Shown: positions 43,778-55,450 of the stretch, piece by piece | Position numbering within the stretch: the stretch's first letter is position 1 | Layout: every line of letters starts with the position of its first letter | Assembly (NCBI RefSeq): GCF_028389875.1 | Contig: NC_084702.1 | Coordinates: forward strand, 61,048,553 to 61,112,552 | Direction: 5' to 3' | Length of the DNA: 64,000 bases | DNA from: Rhea pennata | Lineage: Eukaryota; Chordata; Aves; Rheiformes; Rheidae | Program-made: the position numbers and the translations under genes | Notes under the pieces: generated by a model | Databases searched by the model: none | What the model was told of the DNA's origin: nothing | Seen by the model: only the letters and a program-made list of their open reading frames with translations

Positions 43778-46700
43778 CCTCATTAGTATACTAAAATACC
43801 TAGTTACTGGTTTAATTCAATGGTAGTGTTGTATTTCCAGCATTGGCTGCATAGCTGAGTAAAACAATATCAAGAGGGAACAGTAAAAACCAAACTACTA
43901 ACTGGTGCTGTTGTTTAAGTGCTATGTGCTTCATATTTATGAAGGCATGTTGAAGTACTGTGTCTGTGTTAGAGTAATGACTGAAGCAGCAAAAAAAGGG
44001 GGGGGGAGGAGGGAGAACAGGTGTGTATTTTATCTCTTCTTTCTAATAGTCTATAAGAATAAAAGATGTCTTTACCTTCTCCATAAAAGAGCATTTTTTA
44101 AATTTGTGATACTTTCACTTTTTTAAAAACAAGTGAAAGGGGAAAGGGTGAAGGGAAAGGATTGATTTTTTTTTTTCACCTAATACCACTTCTGAAGTGC
44201 AGGAGATGTTTGTTTACAATGTAAAACATTATTTCTCGTTTGTTTTGCAACACTAGAATAATTTCATTGGTTGTTTCCTTGATGTTAGTAAGGGTAACAC
44301 TTCAGCTGCATACTGAGTTAGTGATTCTGACTATAATCCTCTCACCAAGCATAGCAGCAGTCTTATTTTAAATTGGCTCGCTACCTGGTTTATAAATTCT
44401 ACTTAAATTGGAAAAATCAGCAGTGGCTGATAGATTGCTCTGCCCCAGTTGAGTATTATCCTCTGTATTAATCTGAGCTAACTCCAAAGTAGTTTTCTCC
44501 AGACAACAGAAGAAGACTATGGAACAACAGTGTTGTCAAAGGTGCACCTGAGTCTTCTGCAAGTGAACTTGTTTAAATGACGAGAGTGCGACACTGAGAC
44601 CTGGGAAAATGTGTTGCCTTTTCAGTTTGGCTAGTTTATCTGAATTTCACAAAGATGTTTTGGTCCTTTATTGTTACTGTATTTTTTTAATAATCTGTGA
44701 AATAGGACTACTGATATTCTGAAGTTGTTCCTGATGTCTTGAAAACACACTGGGCTGAGAACAATACAGTGAGGTCTTGAAGTAGCTGCTAAAACCATAT
44801 GCTGTGCCTCTTTTCAGCAGCAAGACTGCAAGTCAAATCAGTCTCGGGAGCAGAGATTGTGCTTTTTAATTCTTGTTTTTCTTTTCTACCTTCTCCTTTT
44901 GTTTTGAAGGCAAGATCAGCTTGGAGCAGCAGTTTCTCCCAAAGTTACTATTTTTTTTCTTTATCTTTTGCAGAAGATGGTTACATACCTTCTAAAAACT
45001 GGCAGCTAGAAAGCATAATTTTTTAAAATGCTTTAAATGGAGACAGAAAATAAGAACTTTGTTAAAATGAAAGCTTTTTCTGAAATGGAAGCCATTATTA
45101 TTGTACTGTGACCAGAATGCTGTAATACTTCCTTTTCGAATGTGTTATTGAAGATATTTAATGTTTATTATTTGCGGGGTATAGGAAAGCCAAGATCTTA
45201 AGACCATGAACTCTATTTATTGTTAATCAGCAGCAGTGTATATTGTTGCTTTTGTTCCTGTCCACTCATTCTATTGAAACGAAAATAGTGTTGAATGTAT
45301 TGGGTATCCTGTGGACATAATAATATGTGCTTATATAATTAGATTATAATCTAATAGATGCCCAAAACAAGATATTGGGAATTAATGTTGCATGAGTAAC
45401 AGCACTTTCAGCTCTTGAGTATTTGACTCTGCTGCCTTAATGATCTTTTATTGGAATACATTTTTATCCATTGCACAAGCACAATGGCTTTTGTTTGATG
45501 CATTGTGTGTTACAGAAAACCCAGACTTGTGAGCATCCTTACAATTTAATAAGCCTGCCTTAAACTTAGTGAAGGAAAAGTAGATGTGGGATCAGGTGTT
45601 CTGCATAGAATCAGATTGGGTCCAGCTGTGATGAAGTTAATAAGCCCACCTGAACTTAGATCTCTCTGGGTGAAAAATCACTGAGATGTTTGCCCTGTGT
45701 TCACAACTATTTCTGCTTTTGAGAACACAGTGCAGAAATGTCAGGTTTTGAGAGAGAAGTGTATTTTGCAAGGTCCTACACTGGTTCTAGATGCAGCGTA
45801 GTTAAATCAATGTTGTATGTGAGCCTCAGTTAATAAGCTCTTCAGAACTTAGACGTGTGCATCCAGAAAGTCACCATCAAATGGATAAGCTGGGTCTGTC
45901 CAAGAGTATTGTCTAAGATGCTGTTTACAAATCTTGTTACTAATCTTCAAAAAGCCTAAATGTTTTTAACCAGTATGTGTTGTGCTTGAATTTCCACACA
46001 CCTGAATTAAATAGAAAATAACAGCAGCCTATTTCTGTCTATTCAAAGTGAAGATAGATTACAAGGCAGACAAATAGTATATATATTAAAAAAAAAATCC
46101 TGGTAAAATTGTTGTCTTGTTTTCCCAGCTTGGGTGTGGAGAGGTGTACATAATATGAGGAAAATACAAGGGTAACTGTGCAAATCTCTGTCCAGGAAAG
46201 CTGCACCACATGCTCCTGAGTGGTGAATGCTACATGTTCAAACAGCTTGGACTTGGATTTTTCTGGAGAACATAACATTCCAGGATGTATAGCTGGTGTA
46301 CACTTTCAATTTTATAAAAACTCTAAATATTTTTCTGACGAACTAGAATATGGAGTGAACTAGCAGATCAGGATCAAATTCCTGAAGCTATAGGCTTTCC
46401 TCTAAAGGCTTTATATAGGCTCTTGTAAAGTCACAGCTGTAGAAAACCTTAGCTGTGACCCTTTTGCATTAGGATTTCATTAGCTTTTCTAAGATCATTT
46501 TTAACTCTTTCTAGAACAAAGTCTGACTTGGGAAACTGCTAGCTGAATGCAGAAGGGATGCAGAAGGGTCTGGTCACTGAGCAGGCTGCTAAGAGTTGTT
46601 TTTCATGCTTAAAGAGGCTCAAATTTTTCTTGATTGACTTTCTCTCATGACTTTTTTTTTCAGCTGAAGCTAGTGTTACTTCTCTGTAGCCTGCTTTATG

Positions 46701-47429
46701 TGCTGCTCTGTGATCCTATGTGAATTTCTTGTGTGTAGAATAGTACTGATTGTACTTACCATGGTAGCGTTCATTTTCTTACAGTTAAGAAGGTAGGAAA
46801 AAGAGAATCAGGATTCCTGTTGCGTATACCTGATTTCCCAAACTGCTCTATGTATTTGGTTAGTATTGTGTCTGAACATACTCAAAGTATCTGCAAAATA
46901 TTAACTGATATAAAATACCGATTTGTTCTAGACAACTTATTGATCACATTTCAGGTTTGTGAAGTCATAAACAAGATTTCTGGTAGGTTTTGGTGGCCTT
47001 CAGTAGGAAATAATCTTGATAATGATGCTGCAGTCTGGCCATGGCTGGATCAGGGAAGAGTGGCTGCCAATATTGGTATAGGTGGGTTGTCTAAGTGACT
47101 GCCTAAAATATATTTAAGCTCTGCCAATGATTCCGTGCCAAAGGTTTAACAGAGAATGCAAGCTGCATTGGCACATGTGTTGAAAAGACTTGAGGCTGAA
47201 TGCTATCCACTTGCTCCAGGTTGAGGAGAAAGGTACAGATTGAGAATCATGTCACTTTAGGAAAAGTTTGTTTTTAAATGCTTAACCTCTAACGTGTTTG
47301 CTTTCAGTGGGAAAGGCTTTTCAATGTATGTAAGTATCTTTGCTCAGTGAAGAACAGCAGCTATTAATACAAACTTTTGCCATTGGCTTTTGTGTGACCC
47401 TGAAAGCATTAAGCAAGACAACATTACAG

Positions 47430-47945
47430 TCTTCAGCTTCCAGTATTTCAGAGAGATGGGATTCACCTCACCAAGCAGGGCACATTTGCCTTTGCAAACA
47501 GATTGGCCAGCCTAGTGAAGAGGGCTTTAAACTAGGTGGGTGTGGGGGTCATAGAGACAGGATAGACAACAAAACACAAGTTGGGTTGGGTGGTCTCCAA
47601 CAGGTGCATGCAGCTGGGGATGTGTGTTTGGGACGTGGCTATGGGCAACCCCCCTACACCCTTCCTGGGAAACCCGCAGGCATGACTACATCTTTGAAAT
47701 GCCTGTACCCCAATGCACGCAGCATGGGGAACAAACAGGAGGAGCTAGAGATCTGTGTGCGATTGCAGGGTCATGATCTCCTTGCAGTCACAGAGACATG
47801 GTGGGATAGCTCACATGACTGGAATGCCATCATGGACGACCATGTGGCTTTTCAGGAAAGACTGGCCAGGGAGGCGAGGTGCTCTTCATGGAGTTGCTCT
47901 TCATGTGAGAGCGCAACTGGAACGTATCGAGCTCCAATTGCCTAA
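47430..47945 (+). mobile_element. CR1 LINE fragment (ORF1 end to ORF2 endonuclease start, sense)
   Basis: A frame open from 47340 to 47945 encodes the start of the CR1 ORF2 endonuclease: LKCLYPNARSMGNKQEEL, then LLAVTETWWDSSHDWN. The motif NARS and the TETWW motif are diagnostic of CR1-type apurinic endonucleases. The preceding DNA (GGGATTCACCTCACCAAGC, AGAGGGCTTTAAACTAGG) matches the ORF1 end and the inter-ORF region. The fragment stops early in the endonuclease, so it lacks the reverse transcriptase and 3' end. Boundaries are approximate. Confidence 0.9.
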
Positions 47946-49374
47946 ATATTGTATCTGCAGAGCCTCATTCTTTCTTCGTTGTTTTTTGATGCTGATATAT
48001 CAAGCATTTAGACATGCCCTGCTACCAAAGTAAGGAACAGTTTGTAAATAGGAATGTTACAAGTCTAACTCCAAACTTTACTCTTTCTAGGAGCCTGTTT
48101 TCCAAGCATGGTCATGACTGTAGCCTCTGCTACAGCCTCCAAGAGTAGCAAGATCTTCTTGATGTTAGCAAGTCAATGATGTTTGAAACATTTTGCACAA
48201 AATCAGTATTTGCATTTGGTAGAATAAGGAAAGTTAATTGTCAAAGAAAATATAAAAAGAGGATGTGGCAAAAAGCAGGTGAATGGAAAAGGGGCGAGCT
48301 GTGGAACTAGACATTGTTTGGACCAAATCAATGGAGTGATTTTATTGGAAGGAAGGGGAACTTATTATGGCTGTCAGGCTGACTATTACACAACAATATG
48401 TGAATTTTCTGTTAGTACTTGATATGGTGGCCTTGTGCTTTATATATGAACAAATGAACAACAAATTAAGGCAGAACAGGGTGACTGGAAAGGCCCAATA
48501 ATGAGACCAGTTCAACTTGAAGGTCTCTTTACTTAAGCAAAATTAAATTGAGAGGTGACTTGGAAAACATTGATTGTTACCTGTGGGAGATATATAACAA
48601 GAGGAGGAGAGTCTAGCCTCTACCAGACCACTTTCAGGACTTAAAATTGGTTGATTTGTTTTTTCAATAAGTATAAAGTTTGTGTTTCTATCCTAGTCAA
48701 AATAGAATATAAAGCCTTGGGAAGGGAAAGGCTTCTAACAGTTCTCTATGAAGAAATGCTGAAAGTTAATGTGCATTCAGGAGGCAGGAAAGGCTCTTCC
48801 AAGCAACTTCTTAAACGATTGTTAATAGACAATAAGCAGTAATAGAACCATGTGATGTTTGTTTATTCAGAAAATATGTTGTAAATTCTCTGAAAGAGAG
48901 AAGTAAAACTAAGCATCTTTAGGAACAAAGTTGATGTTGTGAGTGGTTCTGTTTTGCTTTTTAAGTTTGAGACATATATCTCCTCTGCAGTGACCTTGCT
49001 TACCAGTCTCACCTTGTCTCGCCGGTGTCGCTTACGTCTCTTTCCTAGTGAAGGCAAGAAGGGAAAATTTAAATAATAGAATGTCATTAATTATGCTTTT
49101 GCTCTTGATCATATTTCTTCCTCTGTTTGTTCCAAACCAAATATCCTTCCATAATGATGTTTACTTCACAGTGGTTGATTGTTAGTGTTAGTTTAAACTG
49201 CAGTTGACTGCTGTGGGTTTCAGAAAGGAGACTGACGAGTAAACTTTGAGGCTAAAATGCTTGCATGAGCAGAGTTACTCCTCTTCTGTTTTGCTCCCTG
49301 ATAAACAAAGGACTCTGAGTAGTAGGACTGATCTTTCCTTAGATTGCTTGAAAAGTCTAATAGGTATTCTAGTT

Positions 49375-49404
49375 TATATATATGTGTATATACACATATA
49401 TATA
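49375..49404. repeat. 30-bp perfect AT/GT palindrome
   Basis: Centred on TGTGTATATACACA and extended by alternating TA on both sides, so each strand could form a hairpin. Alternating purine-pyrimidine throughout. Confidence 0.9.
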
Positions 49405-52400
49405 TATTATTCTTGGATGGTACAAACTGGTAGGTTTAAATCAGAGTCACTGTCACCACTTGCTCTGTCATAATTGTCTATTGCTGTCTGTGGGGAGCAG
49501 TGAACAGGCTTATTTTGTTGTGTAAAAAAACAGGGAAACCATATATGATCTTGTGTAGATGGATAGGGCAAGGCATGTTTCTGAAATGTTGCAGTTGGTG
49601 ACAAGATATGCCTGTAAACAAACAAAAAAATCAATCGAGTTTCTAATTGCCACCCCTTTAGAGAGAATTCCAAGGATGATGGTTTTTTCATAGCTAGGAG
49701 TTCAAACTGTATGACCTAACAGTACTTTTCTGTTGTTTTTATGGAAAAATATCACTCGACTATCTATATATGTATAAGAAACTGCAGATTTTCAGTTGAT
49801 ATACTTTAGTGCTTTCATTCTTATTTAAGGTATGCTACATTATTACTAAAGCTAGTGCAGTCTATTAGCTCCTCCTCCTCTTGTATCTTCTTTCCCTCTC
49901 AGACCTTTTAATGCTTCCTTCAGTGAACCTATTGCACTACCTGCCTGTGCTTTGGCACTAAAAGTCATCTGATGCTTAGTGCAGCTGTAGCCTGTTCAGT
50001 GCTGCTGAATCATCTCATTTGGAATTTCCTTCCTATTGGTTTTTCCTCATTTAGGATAACTTTGAAGATAGATACTGTGCTTTTTCAGTGGGGCTTGGCA
50101 CTTGGATATAGACTTGGGAAAACAGTAATTTAACTGCACTGCAGGCTGTCCTTATGCTGTGGAAAGTCCTTTAGAGGCGCTTTCTTCCAAATCTTAAGTG
50201 CACTTTGCCAATAATGTTCCTGAATGCCTCGGGTTAATCATCTTTTGAGTTCCATAGAGGCGTTAGATTTCCTTTGCTTGGTGCAGTTGCTCATGAATCT
50301 TGCACTAAATTAGCAGCATGCTGCAATCACCTTTGCAGGACTGGCAACTGTCCAGCATGTGTCAAAATTGCCGATGAGCTACACCTCTCAAAAGCAAAGA
50401 TGGTTCCAGATTCCATTTCCTACAGTAAATACTTTTACCAAGTAAGGTCCATATTTCTTCTAGGATAATGTCCCACCGTTGTAGCTTCTATCAGCTACAA
50501 GTATTCAACATCAGCCTTGCTCCATATGCTGCACCTTTTCCCTGACCACAAGTCTACTGCTGCAGCCAATGGATTCTTTGCCTCCTCCATCTTAAAAGCC
50601 AAAAATGTATTTGCTTATGCAATCTTTTGAATTATCTTATCCTTCCTGTTTTATACAAGGACTCTTGACTTCAGCAACTGCATTTCTTAATTGCTGTTTC
50701 TTAAGAATTACCTTGCTTTAACTTTTCTTGGCAAGCAGACTTTGAAATCTCGACAAATTCTCTCATAGCTAAGGGCTGGCATTCTACAATGCTTTTCTGC
50801 ATTATATCAGCATTAAGAATATTCATTAATTATTCTTAATTATAATACTTTCCTACAGGCCATGTTCTTTAACTTGCTGTAGTTAGTAGTGGTGTCCCTA
50901 ACAAAAGATCTGCATAATATTCTTAAGATTTTAAATGGTGACTTCTTCAGTATGAGGAGAGAAATTTTAGTAATAGCCCAGTTGTCTGGTAGATTAAAGG
51001 CTAGCTTGACTAGAAACTGAATTCAGAAATACTTAGATTAGAAATTAGGAGCTATTCAACTCCTCAACTCAAACTATTGAAACAGTTTTCTAAATGATTG
51101 TAGTGGATTTTCAGTCAATGAAAAATCTTAAAATCAGTATTGAATAATACTTAAAAAATTCTAGTCCTCATTCCAAAGACTCATGTTATTCCTTCCTATT
51201 CAGGAGATAATCAAGCCACCTTCTTAATCAAAACAAGAATTATTTCACTTAGATTAGTTAGAGTCTTCTGTGCAGAACTAGTTAGACCCCTTACCCTAAG
51301 AAAACATAAGTTCTTTTTACATGTCTTGTTGGTATGTTCAACACAAAATATCTCTCATTGAACCTTTAGACTTTGTAGTAATCAATACATTAATATATGT
51401 ACTTGATACAAGCATTTAAAGTTTGTCTAAAATGTTTGTAGCCATTTAAATATTTCTTTAATTTATAAATAGAATAAAAAAATACCTGTTGATTTAGACC
51501 AACTGCAATACTATCATTTGAGGTTATTGATTTCCCAAACTATCTCCAATGCATGCTCTTACACTGGCTTAGTAGAAGAAGACAGATTTGAGTTATTAAG
51601 TCCTCTTGAGGAGAAAGACGTAGGTTTGAGAAAGTGGTACCTTCTGCAATTCATTGTTAGCCTGGGAGAATGGAGTCCTTTGTGCTTATGTTTGTTAACA
51701 TTAAGGTAGGACACAGGAAACTTGGTAACAGGAGAGTTATGGTTCACTTATTGACAAAAGCTACTTTGTTGCAATTTTTTTCTTTAATACTCTTGAACTC
51801 CCTGTTTGTGTTATGAAAACAGAAATTATGCAAGAATGTGTCTAGTGCCAGATCTGTACTTATTTAAAAAGTGCTTGGTAGAATCAAGCCATATATTTTA
51901 AAGGTCAGTTAGCTAAAAAACAGACGAACTTTTTTGTCATCAAGCAACTTGAATGATTTTTTTTGGAAAAGGATTAGTGCTGCTCCATTGCAACACACAA
52001 AAAGGTTATGGCAGTTGTCTCATGTAAATACCCAGCAGTACATTAAGCACTGCTGCTTTTGCATGCTTTTTCAAGGGAGTAGGTAATGCCAATGAAAAAA
52101 AACAGTGCTCTTTACCAGCAGTGAGAGGCATTTTCAGAGGGTGTCTCAATCTGTTTCTTTACATGGTATTATCTCCTCCTTACCTGGATTAAGGGCCATT
52201 TTCTGAAATACGGAAAATGGAAAGTCATACAAAATTTTTACTATGGATATAAGATAACTTTATGCATTTTATGAATGCTTGGGTAAATAAGATGGAAAAT
52301 ATAATAGCAAATTTCAAAAAAAATTGTCTATTTGAATGCTGCCTTTCAATTTCCCACACTGATTCTTAGGTTTTGAGATAAATAAACAAGTCTTCAGTGC

Positions 52401-53075
52401 TTTTTCTTCTATTTTCCAAATAGAATTCATATCATGATTTCTCTTAATCACTTTTTATATATGTATTTTTCAGTGTTTCTGAACTCTTTGGTAGTCCTTT
52501 TTCATTTGCCTTTTGCACTGTATCATCTTGGATAGTCAGTGGCTAGACATGAAGAGATGCAAAACATGATGGCATAACATTCTGTTCTTACTGTTTTTTT
52601 CTAAAAGCAACTTAATATTCTTTCTGATGCTTGACAGCTTACACATTTTAAACCAATTATTTCCTTAAGTTGCTGCAATGTTAACTTTTTAGGGTATGAT
52701 GTGATGGTGTGCTGGTTTTGATTCCCGACTGGCTGACCCTATACTGTGCCATAGTGGGTGCAGTAGCATGCTGCTCTGCATTTGGATGAGGTGACTTACT
52801 AAGGCTATGTCAGGAGGTCCTCGTGGCTGTTTTACAAGTCCTTAACATGGGCAACGCAGGTTTTCTGTGTGATAATAGACTCCTGTGACCTTACCCTTCT
52901 TTTGTATTTCCCACTCCAGCCCCCTCCCCTTTACCCTCTCATCCCCAGGATCTAAAAACTGTTTCTTAGTGACATAACTAAAATGAGTAGAGGACTACAA
53001 TAAAAATAATCCTGGATGAATGAAAAAGATTAAAGCACAGACTGCAATCCCATATTTCATAATGTCTGTCATGGT

Positions 53076-53132
53076 CTATATATATGTGTGTGTGTGTGTG
53101 TATGTGTGAATATATACATATATATATATATG
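53076..53132. repeat. Compound TA/TG microsatellite
   Basis: TATATATATG followed by a run of TG dinucleotides, then ATATATACATATATATATATATG. Confidence 0.9.
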
Positions 53133-54983
53133 CATAAGTACACCTGTTTTGCTGAAGCCACGCTTGCTTTATCTTTTTCTAAATGTTTTTTCTGCTGGCC
53201 CACACTCCCCTTCCTCTATCTACTTAGGCTGAGCTAGTGTATTTGTGGGGAATTAATTGAAAACTGTTTTCATTTCAGTGCACTTTTTTTCCAAAGGTTG
53301 TTTTCTATGGTGTATGCGACTTGATGTGTCTATACAACCTAAAGGATTATCTGGCTCTTTATACATCAGTACTGATGTAAAATTTGAAATGTTATCCACT
53401 AGAGATATTATTCTATTGTTATACTAATATGTGCAGCTTAATGGAAAGGAAACTGAAGCAAACTACAGACCTCTGAGGTATTTCTCATAAGTGATGGGAA
53501 CTGCTTGACTTCTAGAGCAAAAAATGTGAATGCCTGAAGATAGAAAGCCCGCCTCGTTTGGGGTTTTGGACGTGTTCCAAATTTCGGTAATTTTCATTGT
53601 TATAATGAAAATTGCGTTAAAGGGATTTTGAATTTTGCTTTTCATTTTAAATATTCACTTTGAATAGACAAGTTAGTAAGGACTGTTCTTTTTTTATCTA
53701 ATCATAAAGATATAGTGGGTATTGTAGCTGAAGTGCTTGAGGCACTGCCTAAAGGTTGCTGAGTGGCGTTCTGTATGCTATCTCCAATTATTTTTAAGGA
53801 GAGTATAGTAATAATCTCTTGTTTTCTCTTGCTAAGATACAAACCAGATCACAGAAAGATGATTGAGTATTTCAGTGGTTACTGAAATTGGTGTTGTATT
53901 AGTCATATTTGACAATTAACATTTGCAGAATAGTATGAGCATTTCTGTTCTTATTAAGATCACAGAAACTGCTATATCTTCTGGTATATTCAGTGTCTGT
54001 ATGAATGTGTCATGATGAGGAAAAGTGACTGTTAGGAGTAAAGATAGGGATCAGGCTTTTGGCAGTGAGACCATATGGCTGCTATTCAGTTTATACACTT
54101 CATGCTCATGGTACATTACGTTGCTTCAGGCAGTTCTCCAGGAACTTTTGGTTACCTGAAAGACCACTTTAAAACTTGGACTTGTTTGCAGTTTTAGACA
54201 GGATCTGCTTTTAGTCAATTGTTTCTCCACATTCTCTCACCTAAATATCTGCATGTGGTTAATAGCTGCAGAACTCTGGACTTCTATAACTTGAGTGCTT
54301 GGTTTGACCTTGAAATGTATTTTCAGCCTGGTGCCTGAGCCATTCTAGTTTGCTGATAAAATATATGTTAGCTCCATCTTCCCCAGTTATTTACATATGT
54401 ATTTGTTTGAGAAATGTCCCAGTATGAAATGATTAACCTCCCCCCGAATGTTACTAATATTGTGATATGAAAATATTTTGTCTTCTTCAACTGTCACAAT
54501 ACTGCAAATAAACATGGCATGTCATTAATTAGAACATATCCTTTATCTTTTGATGTTTTATCTTCTTTGCTTCATAGACCCAAGTATAGCATAATGAACA
54601 GCAATTTCATAGGAATTGTCTTAAGTATTTTTGTTGCTGAAGCTAAAGGATGTTCATAAGAAAATGGTAACCGTTCCAAACCTGTCACATTATTCTTCAG
54701 ACTGTTTAAGTACATTTGAAAACTGTTTAAATACATTTACATAGGAGATAGAATTTGAAATGGAGAGATGATATCCTAACAGTCTATATCTAACAGACCT
54801 CTTTAAAGAATGATGTAATATTTAAATAACAGTTGATTCTTAGAAACCAGCTTTGTTTATTAAATATGTGTTTGGACTGATGGTATTTTCTTAATTGAGG
54901 TAAATGCTTAGTGTTAATTATGTGAAATTGAAACGGTTTTCATCATGAGTCCTAGCTCGTTTATTCTTAAAATTCCAGCAACA

Positions 54984-55450
54984 GAATCATAGAATCAGTA
55001 AGGTTGGCAGGGACCTCTGGAGATCATCTAGTCCAATCTCCCTGCTCAAGACAGGGTTACATCCAGGCAGGCTTTGAATATCTCCAGAGAAGGAGACTCC
55101 ACAACCTCTCTGGGCAACCTGGTCCAGTGCTCTGTCACTCTCACTGTGAAGAAATTCCCCTTCACGTTCAGGCAGAACTTCCTGTGCTTCAATTTCTGCC
55201 CATTGCCTCTTGTCCTGTCACACGTGGCAACTGAAAAGAGTTTGTCCCCGACCCCCTGACACCCTCCCTTCAGGTACTTGTACACATTGATAAGATCCCC
55301 CCCCCTCAGGCTTCTCTTCTCCAGGCTGAACAGGCCCAGCTCTCGCAGCCGTTCCTCGTAGGGCAGGTGCTCCAGCCCTCTTATGTAGCCCTACGCTGGA
55401 CTCTTTCCAGTAGCTCCATGTCTCTCTTGTACTGGGGAGACCAGAACAGG
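54984..55450 (-). mobile_element. CR1 LINE 3'-end copy (antisense)
   Basis: The left edge carries the CR1 terminal repeat as AATCATAGAATCA, followed by GGGACCTCTGGAGATCATCT, which is the CR1 3' end read in reverse. The rest matches the conserved 3' region (CCACAACCTCTCTGGGCAAC, TTCTCCAGGCTGAACAGGCC, GGGGAGACCAGAACAGG). The minus strand retains an open stretch, [20 protein letters not shown], typical of this region. It is a 5'-truncated copy of about 470 bp retaining its 3' terminus, the usual form of CR1 in bird genomes. Confidence 0.95.

Larger units (their letters stand above)
38601..47420. other. Intergenic DNA downstream of DEPDC1B, first part
   Basis: No gene is supported. It contains a T30 run (42195-42224), a 15-nt tandem duplication (43748-43777) and AT-rich unique-looking sequence. 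Scattered short open frames lack any recognisable domain. Confidence 0.65.
47946..54983. other. Intergenic DNA, middle part
   Basis: No gene is supported. It contains a 30-bp palindrome (49375-49404), a TG/TA microsatellite (53076-53132) and a diverged 21-nt tandem pair (54701-54742). The remainder is AT-rich sequence without recognised features. Confidence 0.65.

Noticed and set aside
55046..55285. 79-codon minus-strand open frame
   Set aside because: It is the conserved 3' region of the antisense CR1 copy, not a host gene.
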